From: JACQQW01 sp964520655
GTDB lineage: Bacteria; Omnitrophota; Gorgyraeia; Zapsychrales; Fredricksoniimonadaceae
DNA: 64,000 nt
Assembly (NCBI GenBank): GCA_964520655.1
Contig: CAZFNI010000011.1
Location: 6,800 to 70,799, forward strand
Direction: 5' to 3'
Shown piece after piece: positions 7,797 to 16,801 of the stretch. The notes under the pieces were generated by a model. It was given only the letters and a program-made list of their open reading frames with translations, was not told the DNA's origin and ran no database searches. The translations under genes were made by a program, and so were the position numbers. Positions within the stretch are counted from its first letter, which is position 1. Each line of letters begins with the position of its first letter.

Positions 7797-8809
7797 TCGT
7801 CATTTTAAGAAAAGACGCCACCGAGGAGAATATCGCGCATATACTCGAGCGTACTGAGAAACTTGGGCTCAAGGCCAATGTGTCCCGCGGCACCGAGCGG
7901 ACCGTGATCGGTTTCATTGGTCCGGAAGACGCGCTTCGCGCCATTCCATTAGAGGTCTTTCCCGGGGTAGAGCAGGTCATGCAGGTACTGGCCCCGTACC
8001 GTCTTGTCTCTCGTGAATTCAAGAAGGAAGATACGGTCATTAAGCTTAATTACGGTACTACTGTCGGTGGAAAGAAGATCGCGGTCATGGCTGGCCCGTG
8101 TTCTGTAGAAAGTTATGAAGGCATGCTGACCATCGGTAAAATGGTCAAGGAGATGGGGGCGAATATCCTGCGCGGCGGGGCGTTTAAACCGCGTACCTCT
8201 CCTTATGATTTTCAAGGGTTGGGCGAAGAAGGTTTAAGGATATTGCAGCAGGTTGGCAAAGAGGTCGGCATCTGTACGATCACCGAGGTCATGGACCCGC
8301 GGCAGGTGGAAATGATCTGTAAATATGTGGATATTCTCCAGATCGGAGCGCGTAATGTGCAGAATTTCTCATTGCTCAAAGAGGTGGGGATGACCAAGAA
8401 GCCGGTCATGCTCAAGCGTGGCATGTCAACCACCGTCAAGGAGTGGCTGATGTCCGCGGAATATCTGCTGGCTAATGGTAATTTTGATGTCATGCTCTGC
8501 GAGCGCGGCATCCGGACGTTCGAGACCGCCACCCGCAATACGCTGGATATCAACGCGATCGCGGTGGCCAAGAAGTTAAGCCACCTTCCTGTTGTCTGCG
8601 ACTCAAGCCACGGGACAGGGGTGAGGGAATATGTGGCCGCAGGCGCCCGCGCCGGGATCGCGGCAGGGGCTGATGCGCTGATGATCGAGGTTCATGCCAA
8701 TCCGGAAGAAGCTTTGTCGGATGGCGCTCAGTCGCTGATGCCAACGATGTTCAAAGACCTGATGACAGGCTGCAAACGTGTGGCACAGGCCGTGGACAGG
8801 GACCTTTAA
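7793..8809 (+). CDS. aroF: 3-deoxy-7-phosphoheptulonate (DAHP) synthase
   Basis: First enzyme of the shikimate pathway, condensing PEP with erythrose 4-phosphate. The 338-residue protein has an N-terminal ferredoxin-like regulatory extension (~1-70) and a type I-beta TIM-barrel core. Metal and substrate motifs are MAGPCSVES with C103, the FKPRTSPYDFQGLG loop, and DSSHGTG with a metal-binding histidine. The extension is found in Tyr- or chorismate-regulated forms, so feedback control is likely. The symbol follows common usage for this subtype. It sits in an operon between the aminotransferase and tyrA. Confidence 0.93.
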   Translation: MIVILRKDATEENIAHILERTEKLGLKANVSRGTERTVIGFIGPEDALRAIPLEVFPGVEQVMQVLAPYRLVSREFKKEDTVIKLNYGTTVGGKKIAVMAGPCSVESYEGMLTIGKMVKEMGANILRGGAFKPRTSPYDFQGLGEEGLRILQQVGKEVGICTITEVMDPRQVEMICKYVDILQIGARNVQNFSLLKEVGMTKKPVMLKRGMSTTVKEWLMSAEYLLANGNFDVMLCERGIRTFETATRNTLDINAIAVAKKLSHLPVVCDSSHGTGVREYVAAGARAGIAAGADALMIEVHANPEEALSDGAQSLMPTMFKDLMTGCKRVAQAVDRDL

Positions 8810-8822
8810 TCAAAGGATGAAT

Positions 8823-9695
8823 ATGTTCGTACGCAAAGAATTGTTCCGCAGGGTCGCGATCGTCGGGGTTGGTTTTATGGGGGCATCTCTGGGCCTGGCG
8901 ATCAAAAAAAAGAAGCTAGCCAAGGAGATCGTCGGTATAGGCCATCATGAAACGAGCCTGCGCGAAGCGATCGATGTCGGCGCGATCGATGAAAGCACGA
9001 TGGATCTGAAAAAAGGGATACAGGGCGCGGATCTGATCGTGTTGGCGACGCCTGTCAACGCGATCTTGACGGCGTTAGATGAGATCGGGGCTGATTTTAA
9101 GCGCAGCGTCATTATCACGGATATTGGTTCAACTAAATCATCCATCGTGGACCGCGCTGAGAAAGTATTGCACCATTCGGTCATGTTCGTTGGCTCCCAT
9201 CCGCTGGTGGGTTCTGAGAAAAAGGGACCGACCTATGCCAACGCATCTTTGTATGAGGGCGGAACCTGCGTCATGACCCCCACCGATAAGACCAACCGCC
9301 TGGCTAAGGATAAGATCAAGCAATTCTGGAGCCAGCTGGGATTGAACGTGAAATTAATGTCGCCCTCCGAGCACGATGAGAGCCTGGCTTTTATCAGCCA
9401 TCTACCACATCTCTCCGCATTCGCCCTGATGAAAGTTTTGCCGGAAAATAGCAATGAGATCATCACCCAGGGGCTCAAGGACAGCACGCGCATTGCTGCC
9501 TCCGATGCTCAGATGTGGAAAGATATCGCGTTGTCCAATCATAAATATGTTCTGAAATCACTGGATGAATATGTCAAGGTATTGGCCGCGATCCGAAAAG
9601 CGATCGTCACCAAAGACCAGGATACCCTGACGGAAACATTTAAACAAGCCAAGGTCAAGCGTGAACGTCTGGATAAAGCCAATGCCTCAAACTAA
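8823..9695 (+). CDS. tyrA: Prephenate dehydrogenase
   Basis: NAD(P)-dependent oxidative decarboxylation of prephenate toward tyrosine. The Rossmann motif VAIVGVGFMGASLG begins about 10 residues in. Catalytic and substrate motifs GSHPLVGSEKKGP and SEHDESLAFISHLPH are present. I chose ATG 8823 (290 aa) because AAAGG at 8812-8816 is then 6 nt away; ATG 8817 would leave no spacing and 8778 lies deep in aroF. No C-terminal ACT domain is seen. It overlaps cmk by 14 nt. In many genomes aroA sits between tyrA and cmk, but it is missing here. Confidence 0.92.
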   Translation: MFVRKELFRRVAIVGVGFMGASLGLAIKKKKLAKEIVGIGHHETSLREAIDVGAIDESTMDLKKGIQGADLIVLATPVNAILTALDEIGADFKRSVIITDIGSTKSSIVDRAEKVLHHSVMFVGSHPLVGSEKKGPTYANASLYEGGTCVMTPTDKTNRLAKDKIKQFWSQLGLNVKLMSPSEHDESLAFISHLPHLSAFALMKVLPENSNEIITQGLKDSTRIAASDAQMWKDIALSNHKYVLKSLDEYVKVLAAIRKAIVTKDQDTLTETFKQAKVKRERLDKANASN

Positions 9696-10380
9696 TCTGA
9701 TCATCACCTTAGACGGGCCGGCCGGTGCCGGGAAAAGTTCTATCGCTAAACATTTAGCGAAACGACTGGGGATCACTTATCTGGATACGGGCGCGATGTA
9801 CAGGGCGCTCACGGTCAAAGCCCTGCGCTTGAAGATCAATATGGCTGATGAAGAGGCCATGGGCCGTCTGGCGGCAGGTACGGTCATCGATTTTATCAAA
9901 AAAGACGACGGCAGTCTCAATGTGACACTGGATGGGGAAGATGTCTCCGTCGACATTCGTCTGCCGGAAGTAACGAACAATACATTTTATGCCGCTAAGG
10001 CGCCGCAGGTCAGGGAATTCATGGTGCGCTGGCAGCAGGCCATGGGCCGGGGCCGATCGATCGTCACTGACGGTCGGGACCAGGGTACGGTGGTATTCCC
10101 CCAGGCGACATATAAATTCTACATCGACGCGGATTTCAACGAGCGGGTCGGGCGGCGTTTGAAAGAGCTGGTCGCTGCCGGCACAGCTGTTGATGAGAAG
10201 CAGTTATACGAGGATATGAAAGAACGGGATCAGAAAGATTTCACGCGAGCGGTCGGCCCTTTGAAAAAAGCGGCGGATGCCATTGTCGTTGATTCCAGCG
10301 GGATGACTGTCGAACAGACCGTTGAGAAGATCTTAAAGCTCATCGACCCAAAGTATTATGGACCAAGCCAACATTCGTAA
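9682..10380 (+). CDS. cmk: Cytidylate kinase
   Basis: Phosphorylates CMP/dCMP with ATP. The 232-residue protein opens with the P-loop GPAGAGKSS and continues with the TGAMYRALT CMP site and the DGRDQGTVVFP segment. The last is normally DGRDIGTVVFP, so one Ile is replaced by Gln. The R-x-RR lid region (ERVGRRLKEL) is present. I start it at ATG 9682, since the upstream GTG only extends into tyrA. It overlaps lepA by 23 nt, so it forms one transcript with its neighbours. Confidence 0.93.
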   Translation: MPQTNLIITLDGPAGAGKSSIAKHLAKRLGITYLDTGAMYRALTVKALRLKINMADEEAMGRLAAGTVIDFIKKDDGSLNVTLDGEDVSVDIRLPEVTNNTFYAAKAPQVREFMVRWQQAMGRGRSIVTDGRDQGTVVFPQATYKFYIDADFNERVGRRLKELVAAGTAVDEKQLYEDMKERDQKDFTRAVGPLKKAADAIVVDSSGMTVEQTVEKILKLIDPKYYGPSQHS

Positions 10381-12148
10381 TTTTTCTATCATTGCGCACA
10401 TTGATCATGGCAAATCGACGTTAGCGGACCGGCTGATGCTCTTTGCAGGGGCGATCGATGAGCGTAAGTTCAAGAACCAGATGCTCGATGATATGGACCT
10501 GGAACGCGAACGCGGGATCACCATCAAAGCTTCCGCCGTGCGCCTGCACTATAATGCCAAAGACGGGAAAACATACATCTTAAATCTCATTGATACTCCG
10601 GGCCATGTGGATTTTTCCTATGAAGTGGAGAAGTCCTTGCGGGCCTGTGAGGGCGCTTTGCTGCTCATTGATGTCACCCAGGGAGTTGAGTCCCAAACGA
10701 TCGCCAATTATTATCTGGCCATCGATAATAATCTTGAGATCCTTCCTGTCATCAATAAGATCGATATTGCCAATGCCGATATCGACGAGGCCAAGCGTCA
10801 ATTCCGCGAAGTGCTGAAATTCAAAGAGGAGAATATCCAGCTGGTATCCGCCAAAGAGGGGATCAATATTGACGGGCTTTTTGAGAAGATCATTTCTTAT
10901 ATCCCGGCGCCCGATGGGGATCCCAATGCTCCTCTCAAAGCGCTTATTTTTGACATGAAGTATGACATCTACAAGGGTATCATCATTTATATCCGCGTTT
11001 TTAACGGCAGCATCAAGCCGCAGTCCAAGATCCGTTTCATGAACGCGGGGAAGAATTTCGATGTTCAGGAAGTGGGGATATTCGGGCCGCAGATCCAGCA
11101 GGTGAAGGGGCTTTCCGCGGGGGAAGTCGGCTATATGACCTGTAATCTGCATGATCCAAGAGAAGTTAGGGTGGGGGACACAGTGACGGATGTGGTTAAC
11201 CCGACGGAATCAGCGCTGGAAGGATATCGCCAGCTAAAACCGTTGGTCTTTTGCGGGGTTTATCCGGTCAATGCCGGCGACTATTCCGCGATGCGCGAAG
11301 CCATCGATAAACTGAGGTTATCCGATCCCAGTTTTGTTTATGAGCATGAGACTTCCCAATCATTCGGCCACGGGTTCCGCTGCGGTTTTTTGGGGCTGCT
11401 GCACATGGAGATCGTCCAGGAACGCCTGGAGAGAGAATATGACCTGAATTTGATCTTAACGACGCCTAATGTCGGCTACCGCATCGTCAAGCGTGACGGT
11501 TCGGTCTTTGAACTGGAGAACCCTTCCGACTTGCCCAACGGCGCGGATATCCAGCGCATCGAGGAGCCGATCTTGGCGGTCTCGATCTTTACGCCGGTCA
11601 CCTACATGGATCAGGTCATGGAATTGGCCAAACGTAAGCGGGGTCTATATCAGAAGAGTGAATTCATCAGCGACCGCATGAAAATTTTGTTCGATATACC
11701 TTTGTCCGAAGTCATTGTTGATTTTAATGATCAGGTCAAATCGGCCACGCGCGGCTATGGGTCGATCGATTATGATTTTAAAGATTACTCACCGGCGGCG
11801 ATCACCCGTCTGGATATTTTGATCAATGACGAGCCGTGTGACGCGTTTTCCTGCATGGTGCATAAAGAACGCGCCTATGATAAGGGTTTGGGGCTTGTCA
11901 CTAAGCTTAAAGAATTGATTCCCCAGCAGTTATTCGAAGTGCGCATCCAGGCCCAGGCGGATGGCCGCATCATTTCCAGCGCCAGGGTCAAGGCTGCGGG
12001 GAAGAATGTGACGGCCAAATGCTACGGCGGCGATATTTCTCGTAAACGCAAATTGTGGGAGAAGCAGAAAGAAGGCAAAAAGAAGTTAAAGCAGATCGGG
12101 CGCGTGGAAGTGCCCCAGGAAGCGTTCCTGGCGGCATTAAAAATCTAA
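10358..12148 (+). CDS. lepA: Elongation factor 4 (LepA), back-translocating GTPase
   Basis: Ribosome-bound GTPase of 596 residues, the normal length. G motifs are AHIDHGKST, DTPGHVDF and NKID, with the switch I sequence RERGITIKAS. EF-G-like domains II, III and V follow, and a C-terminal LepA-specific domain ends in the basic KQKEGKKKLKQIG helix. It starts inside the end of cmk and is followed 16 nt later by lepB, the classic lepA-lepB pairing. Confidence 0.97.
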   Translation: MDQANIRNFSIIAHIDHGKSTLADRLMLFAGAIDERKFKNQMLDDMDLERERGITIKASAVRLHYNAKDGKTYILNLIDTPGHVDFSYEVEKSLRACEGALLLIDVTQGVESQTIANYYLAIDNNLEILPVINKIDIANADIDEAKRQFREVLKFKEENIQLVSAKEGINIDGLFEKIISYIPAPDGDPNAPLKALIFDMKYDIYKGIIIYIRVFNGSIKPQSKIRFMNAGKNFDVQEVGIFGPQIQQVKGLSAGEVGYMTCNLHDPREVRVGDTVTDVVNPTESALEGYRQLKPLVFCGVYPVNAGDYSAMREAIDKLRLSDPSFVYEHETSQSFGHGFRCGFLGLLHMEIVQERLEREYDLNLILTTPNVGYRIVKRDGSVFELENPSDLPNGADIQRIEEPILAVSIFTPVTYMDQVMELAKRKRGLYQKSEFISDRMKILFDIPLSEVIVDFNDQVKSATRGYGSIDYDFKDYSPAAITRLDILINDEPCDAFSCMVHKERAYDKGLGLVTKLKELIPQQLFEVRIQAQADGRIISSARVKAAGKNVTAKCYGGDISRKRKLWEKQKEGKKKLKQIGRVEVPQEAFLAALKI

Positions 12149-12164
12149 ACCTAAAGGAAAAATC

Positions 12165-12854
12165 ATGCCCAAAGCAAAAAAACCGCTTGGCGCCAAGTCC
12201 GAACTTCGGGAATGGGTCGAATCGATCGTCGTCGCGCTTTTGCTTGCCATCGTCATCCGTTCTTATTTCATCCAGCCTTTCAAGATCCCCAGCGGTTCGA
12301 TGCGCATGACCTTGATCGAAGGCGATCATTTGTTCGTCAGCAAATATTCTTACGGGCCGATGTTGCTGCCGGAAATGCATACACCTGATTTCTTAATGGG
12401 TAAGCTGCAGTTTTTGGGGGATGATCCAAATCCTGATAAGCTGCAATGGCCTGATGCTATCAAACCTTTGACCAAGATCCGCCTTCCTGGCATCACTAAA
12501 CCTCAGCGCGGGGATGTGATCGTGTTCATCTTTCCAGACGACAGAGCTAAAGATTTTATTAAACGGTTGATCGGTCTTCCTGGCGATGTGGTTGAGATCA
12601 AGGATGGGAAGATCTATATCAACGGTAAGGTTTTTGACGATCCTCGTATTAAACATATTTATTATTATAATCGCGGTGAGTATGGAGCTTTGGATACTCC
12701 CACCCGTGTTCCAGAGGGGAAATATTTTGTGCTGGGGGATAACAGCGCATCCAGTCATGACAGCCGTTATTGGGGCTTTGTTGACCAGACGGATCTGCTA
12801 GGCAAGGCGGAATTCATTTTTTGGCCGCTTGATCGGATCAGGATCATTCGATGA
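12165..12854 (+). CDS. lepB: Signal peptidase I
   Basis: Membrane-bound serine protease that removes signal peptides of Sec/Tat substrates. One N-terminal transmembrane helix (about residues 18-36) precedes the catalytic domain. The Ser-Lys dyad is S45 in PSGSM and K133 in FIKRLIGLPGD. The C-terminal GDNSASSHDSRYWG box is intact. At 229 residues it is a normal size. The ribosome site AAAGGAAA precedes the ATG. It shares an ATGA overlap with a small lipoprotein gene. Confidence 0.95.
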   Translation: MPKAKKPLGAKSELREWVESIVVALLLAIVIRSYFIQPFKIPSGSMRMTLIEGDHLFVSKYSYGPMLLPEMHTPDFLMGKLQFLGDDPNPDKLQWPDAIKPLTKIRLPGITKPQRGDVIVFIFPDDRAKDFIKRLIGLPGDVVEIKDGKIYINGKVFDDPRIKHIYYYNRGEYGALDTPTRVPEGKYFVLGDNSASSHDSRYWGFVDQTDLLGKAEFIFWPLDRIRIIR

Positions 12855-13081
12855 GACAAGTTCTCATGTTATGTTGTCTGGTGTGTGTGTTCGCCGGATG
12901 TCAGACGGGCAAAGCGGCTAAGCAGAACCCTCAGGACATCCAGTCGGTGTTAAGCGAAGTTAAGAAATCATTTAATGTGCAGGATACTCAGGTGAAATAT
13001 TGCCCAACATGCGGCAAACATTACAGCGGCCATCTGGATCAGTGCCCGGATGACCACGCCAAATTGATATTGATCGAATAG
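12851..13081 (+). CDS. Small zinc-ribbon-like lipoprotein
   Basis: A 76-residue protein with a lipoprotein signal peptide (VFAGC, lipidated C17). The mature part is about 59 residues and ends in a putative metal knuckle CPTCGKHYSGHLDQCPDDH (C51, C54, C65, H69). I know no named family for it. Its start overlaps the stop of lepB, the enzyme that handles ordinary (not lipoprotein) signals, and pgsA follows 1 nt later. A zinc-ribbon on an exported lipoprotein is unusual; a metal-sensing or disulfide role is only a guess. Confidence 0.8.
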   Translation: MRQVLMLCCLVCVFAGCQTGKAAKQNPQDIQSVLSEVKKSFNVQDTQVKYCPTCGKHYSGHLDQCPDDHAKLILIE

Positions 13082-13082
13082 C

Positions 13083-13655
13083 ATGGGATTAACTTTTGCC
13101 AATAAAGTCACGGTCGGCCGCATTCTTCTTGTCCCGTTCTTCATTGCAACGGTCTTGTCAGTCAATGACGAGCGGCCGTATTTACGTTTTGTTGCGCTGG
13201 GGTTGTTTCTAACCGCTGTCATTTCCGATGTGGTCGATGGGTATATTGCCCGCCGCTTCCATCAAAAGACCCGCGCTGGCGCTATCCTTGACCCATTGGC
13301 GGATAAGATGCTTTTGATCAGTGCGTTTATCTGTTTGTACATCAAGCGCGCCGAATTTGACGCGATCAGTTTTCCGTTATGGTTCGTGGTCGCGATCATC
13401 AGCCGGGATGTTATTTTGCTTCTTGGTGCGATGATCATACAGCTGGTGACCGGGAAGCTTGAGATCTCCGCCAACAAGTCGGGGAAAACCACTGCGTTCT
13501 TGCAGATCATCTGTGTGTTAGGCATTCTCATGCAGCTGAAGTTCACTGTCCTGTTCTGGTATGTCGCTCTGGCTGCGACGATCATGTCAGGCGTCATTTA
13601 CATCAAAGAAGGGATATCCATCATCAATGCCCATGCCCCTGTCGATCGTCGTTAG
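13083..13655 (+). CDS. pgsA: CDP-diacylglycerol-glycerol-3-phosphate 3-phosphatidyltransferase
   Basis: Integral membrane enzyme of phosphatidylglycerol synthesis. The CDP-alcohol phosphotransferase signature is complete: D49-x2-D52-G53-x2-A56-R57-x8-G66-x3-D70-x3-D74. The protein has 190 residues and several transmembrane helices, typical of PgsA. It overlaps the start of plsY, so phospholipid head-group and acylation steps are coupled in one operon. Confidence 0.93.
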   Translation: MGLTFANKVTVGRILLVPFFIATVLSVNDERPYLRFVALGLFLTAVISDVVDGYIARRFHQKTRAGAILDPLADKMLLISAFICLYIKRAEFDAISFPLWFVVAIISRDVILLLGAMIIQLVTGKLEISANKSGKTTAFLQIICVLGILMQLKFTVLFWYVALAATIMSGVIYIKEGISIINAHAPVDRR

Positions 13656-14259
13656 TATCATCTGTTCATATCTAATAGGAGCCATTCCCACGGGATATCT
13701 CGCTGGGCGCATCTTAAAAGGCATAGATATCCGCCAGCATGGTTCCAAGAACATGGGAGCGACCAATGTGATGCGTACATTGGGTAAGGGCCCCGGCATC
13801 GCGGTCCTTTTGATCGATATTCTTAAAGGCATTTTACCTTTGGTGGTCTTTGCCAATGTGTTTGGTCTCGATCAGCCGCTGGTCTTAGTCGCGATCGGCG
13901 TCATGTCGGTCATTGGTCATAACTGGACGGTGTTTTTGGGGTTTAAAGGGGGCAAGGGGGTCGCGACTTCGCTTGGAGTGTTGATCGGTCTGGCCATTGA
14001 GATCGCCGGCATTCGACCGGTCCTGGGTCTGACCATCGCGGTGTGGCTTCTGGTATTTTTGCCGTCGGGATACGTGTCACTGGCGTCGATGACAGCAGGC
14101 GTAGCCCTGCCGGTATTGATGGTGTATTTCAATGCGCCCTTTGCTCTGAAAGTGATGTCGATCGTGTTGTGCATATTCATTGTCCTGCGCCACCGTGCCA
14201 ATCTTGCCAGGCTGGCCATAGGGCAGGAGAATAAAGTCCCTTTACCATGGTTGAAATGA
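13627..14259 (+). CDS. plsY: Acyl-phosphate:glycerol-3-phosphate acyltransferase
   Basis: Membrane enzyme that makes lysophosphatidate from acyl phosphate. The 210-residue protein is strongly hydrophobic and shows the PlsY motifs GSKNMGATNVMRTLG and FKGGKGVATSLGV, plus the HNW in IGHNWTVFLGF. Start candidates are ATG 13627 and ATG 13633; I use the first, 29 nt inside the end of pgsA. Confidence 0.93.
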   Translation: MPMPLSIVVSIICSYLIGAIPTGYLAGRILKGIDIRQHGSKNMGATNVMRTLGKGPGIAVLLIDILKGILPLVVFANVFGLDQPLVLVAIGVMSVIGHNWTVFLGFKGGKGVATSLGVLIGLAIEIAGIRPVLGLTIAVWLLVFLPSGYVSLASMTAGVALPVLMVYFNAPFALKVMSIVLCIFIVLRHRANLARLAIGQENKVPLPWLK

Positions 14260-14260
14260 T

Positions 14261-14650
14261 ATGAGCGTTGAAATCTTTTCTTTATGTGATGCTGCCACCG
14301 CCGAATCTGGGAAATTGAACATCTTAGGCGGGTTTGACACGATCTGGGTCAAAGAACTGCCTGCGGTCCATGCGTTGTGCGCTATTGCGCTGAGGTTTAG
14401 GTTTGAGAAAGCCTCCGGTCTGGAGCATCAGATCACTGTCAATTTTGTGGATTTTGATGGCAAGCACATCATGCCCTCCGCCAACGGCGTGATCAAGATG
14501 CAGTTCTCTCCTGAACAGGAATCTGCCTCTGCGAACGTTGTGTTGAACATCCAAATGCTGCGTTTTGAACGCCTGGGGGAGTATTCCGTTGACCTTTTAG
14601 TGGACGGGACCCAGTCTGCTTCCATCCCTCTTTTTGTCCGTAAATCTTAA
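14261..14650 (+). CDS. Conserved protein, DUF6941-like
   Basis: A 129-residue soluble protein starting MSVEIFSLCDAAT, followed by KLNILGGFDTIWVKELPAVH. This matches a small conserved family of unknown function that I recall as DUF6941, in which the N-terminal CDAAT and FDT segments are typical. The predicted fold is mostly beta strands. It starts 1 nt after plsY stops, so it is in the same operon. The stop is followed by an A-rich weak inverted repeat (AATCTT/AAGATT), not a convincing terminator. Confidence 0.75.
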   Translation: MSVEIFSLCDAATAESGKLNILGGFDTIWVKELPAVHALCAIALRFRFEKASGLEHQITVNFVDFDGKHIMPSANGVIKMQFSPEQESASANVVLNIQMLRFERLGEYSVDLLVDGTQSASIPLFVRKS

Positions 14651-14727
14651 AAAAATCAAAAAGATTATTATCGTTTCCTGAAGATTACCGTCGGAGAAAG
14701 CGTTTCCTGCCTATTTGCCCCCTGACC

Positions 14728-14755
14728 TTGTTTTACCGGATGTGGATGTTATACT
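14728..14755 (+). promoter_or_regulatory. Putative promoter for the 14805 gene
   Basis: TTGTTT (14728-14733) and TATACT (14750-14755) are spaced by 16 bp, with a predicted start near 14762 and a ~43-nt leader. The position shows that the frame open from 14715 is not the real start of the next gene. Confidence 0.6.
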
Positions 14756-14804
14756 TCACTTAAAGCTAAAGGGTAACAAGCACAGACAAGGAATAAGGAA
14801 CGTT

Positions 14805-15185
14805 ATGGTCGAAGGTTTTAACAAGGAAACGGCAATGCGTGATGTCTTGCATAAAACCAGGGAAGTGGTTCAAGGGCGCGGCAAGGTGATCGTCTTGGCC
14901 GAGCACGCTGAGGACAAGCAATGCGTTTCCGATGTCCGTAAAAAGTTCATGTATGTGGCTAAAGAGGTTGATGAGGATGGCGGCACCGCCACTCCTGTTG
15001 TCCATATAGAGAAATCTTTCGACAGCAAGACCCTTGATGAGTTCTTCTATATGCGTGTACGCGGCTTCTTCCATGTGTACCGCAACCGCCGCTTGGTCAA
15101 GATCGGTTACAGCCATACCTTGCGTATCCGTCTGCATTGGAAACCTAAAAGCAATTTGGCTAATAAGCCAGTGACAACCGTTTAA
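14805..15185 (+). CDS. Hypothetical basic protein
   Basis: I do not recognise this 126-residue protein. It is hydrophilic, with no signal peptide or membrane segment. A central acidic stretch (AKEVDEDGG) is followed by a basic C-terminal half (VRGFFHVYRNRRLVKIGYSHTLRIRLHWKPK) that could bind nucleic acid. ATG 14805 is chosen because AAGGAA lies 4 nt upstream and the promoter at 14728-14755 excludes longer starts. It is a single-gene unit between the plsY operon and the ABC fusion gene. Confidence 0.7.
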   Translation: MVEGFNKETAMRDVLHKTREVVQGRGKVIVLAEHAEDKQCVSDVRKKFMYVAKEVDEDGGTATPVVHIEKSFDSKTLDEFFYMRVRGFFHVYRNRRLVKIGYSHTLRIRLHWKPKSNLANKPVTTV

Positions 15186-15199
15186 TTCCTCATTATAAT
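15171..15199 (+). promoter_or_regulatory. Promoter of ABC fusion gene, leaderless arrangement
   Basis: GTGACA (15171-15176, five of six consensus) and TATAAT (15194-15199) are separated by 17 bp. The -10 box ends 6 nt before the ATG at 15206, so the transcript should start at or next to the start codon. There is no Shine-Dalgarno sequence. Confidence 0.8.
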
Positions 15200-15205
15200 T
15201 CCCGC

Positions 15206-16801
15206 ATGTCCGCAATCATTGACGCATCGCATTTGCGTAAAACATTCGTCAGTTCCACGGGTTCCCATGAGCAGATCAAAGCCCTTGATGATCTTAGCAT
15301 CAAGGTCGATCGGGGTGAGACTCTCGGTATTCTGGGGCCGAACGGGGCGGGGAAGACCACATTCTTAAATGTGCTATCCACGCTGCTTGTGCCTGACAGC
15401 GGGCATGTCGTCATGGATGGGATCGCCGTGACCCCGTCCAATTTTACGGCGCTACGCAAACGCTTCAATATGTCCTCGGGATATCCCAATTTCCCTTTTA
15501 GTCTCACCGTGCGGGAGAATCTTCACTTTTATGGCCGTCTTTACGGGTTGTCGCATCAGGCGCTGGACCGTAAAGTGGATGAGCTGATCAGTTTGTTTGA
15601 GTTGACTACATTCGCTGATCGCCGCTTCGATGAATTATCCAGCGGCAATAAACAACGCCTGGCTCTGGCTAAATCGTTATTGAATGATCCCAGGATCATC
15701 TTTTTAGACGAGCCGACTGTCGGGCTTGACCCGGATGTGGCCATCAAACTGCGGGTGGTCATCACCGAGGTGCTCAAGTCCAAGGGTGTCACTGTTTTGT
15801 TGACCACGCATAATATGGCGGAAGCGGAGGAGATGTGCGACCGTGTCGCTTTCATTAAATCGGGGCGCATCATCCAGCTTTCCACACCGGCGGAATTAAA
15901 AGCAACCTATCAGAGCGACGATCTGGAAGAGGTTTTTGTTCATTTGGCTAAACATCCGGCAGGCGGTCAGGTTATCCGGCCGGAGGCTGGGATTTCGAAC
16001 ATGGTACAGGGCCGGGATGTGAGCGAATCGGCGGATGTGTCCTTATGGTTGAATCGGTGCGGCGCATTCTGCCTGCGTAATTACATCTTTGCGGTGCGTA
16101 ATTTTTTCTCTTTCGTGGAATTATTGTTCTGGCCCATGGTGAGCGTCATATCGATCGGGCTGATGGGCAATTACCTGGAGCTAGGCAGATCAACATTGAA
16201 TTTTATCATGACAGGGGCCATCGCCGCCGGGGTCCTGCAGGTGGCGCAGCTGGATGTGGCGTACAGTCTTTTGTATGAGGTCTGGAGTAAAAGTTTAAAA
16301 CAAACACTATTGGCTCCGGTCGGGGTCACTGAAACTCTTTTTGGTTCCTGGATCATCGGCATTGTCCGCGGTCTGTTCATTTTTGCGGTGTTAAGCTTGT
16401 TCGCTGTCATGATGTTCGGTTTCACTTTCCCATCATGGACGGTGACAACGCTGTTCCTGGCGGGATTACTGATGTGCGCGTTCTTGCTGGGGTTGTTAGT
16501 CAATATCGTGATCTTAAGCTTCGGCCAGAAAGCAGAGATCACGACATGGATGTTCGCTTATTTATTCATGCTTTTATGCGGGATCTATTACCCTGTGGAA
16601 ACGCTCCCGGCATTTTTTAAGGCTTTGGCACAGGCGATCCCTATCACGTACTTCTTAGCATTTTTTCGTGGCGGGAATTTTACTGATGCCGCTGTTGGTT
16701 TTCTTTTAGTCGCATTCTATTTTGCGTCGGGATTGTATTTCTTGAAGATCGCCTATCACCGGGCCCGATGCCGCGGGACCATCATCCGTCTTTCCGAGTA
16801 A
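15206..16801 (+). CDS. ABC transporter, fused ATPase and ABC-2 permease
   Basis: A single 531-residue chain carries both halves of an ABC-2-type exporter. Residues ~1-245 are the nucleotide-binding domain, with Walker A G44-PNGAGKT, signature LSSGNKQRLALAK, Walker B IIFLDEP and the H-loop LLTTH. Residues ~285-520 contain about six hydrophobic helices of the ABC-2 permease type (FMTGAIAAGVLQVAQLDVAY; PAFFKALAQAIPITYFLAFFRGG). ABC-2 exporters for drugs, polysaccharides or lipids usually keep the domains on separate genes, so this fusion is less common. The substrate is unknown. Start at 15206 is leaderless. The 3' end overlaps the convergent glycosyltransferase by 20 nt. Confidence 0.9.
   Translation: MSAIIDASHLRKTFVSSTGSHEQIKALDDLSIKVDRGETLGILGPNGAGKTTFLNVLSTLLVPDSGHVVMDGIAVTPSNFTALRKRFNMSSGYPNFPFSLTVRENLHFYGRLYGLSHQALDRKVDELISLFELTTFADRRFDELSSGNKQRLALAKSLLNDPRIIFLDEPTVGLDPDVAIKLRVVITEVLKSKGVTVLLTTHNMAEAEEMCDRVAFIKSGRIIQLSTPAELKATYQSDDLEEVFVHLAKHPAGGQVIRPEAGISNMVQGRDVSESADVSLWLNRCGAFCLRNYIFAVRNFFSFVELLFWPMVSVISIGLMGNYLELGRSTLNFIMTGAIAAGVLQVAQLDVAYSLLYEVWSKSLKQTLLAPVGVTETLFGSWIIGIVRGLFIFAVLSLFAVMMFGFTFPSWTVTTLFLAGLLMCAFLLGLLVNIVILSFGQKAEITTWMFAYLFMLLCGIYYPVETLPAFFKALAQAIPITYFLAFFRGGNFTDAAVGFLLVAFYFASGLYFLKIAYHRARCRGTIIRLSE

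Noticed and set aside
10580..11152. 190-codon minus-strand frame inside lepA
   Set aside because: Antisense to the conserved GTPase domain of lepA with no promoter or family resemblance.
14715..14804. N-terminal extension of the 14805 gene
   Set aside because: A promoter lies inside this stretch and a good ribosome site precedes ATG 14805.
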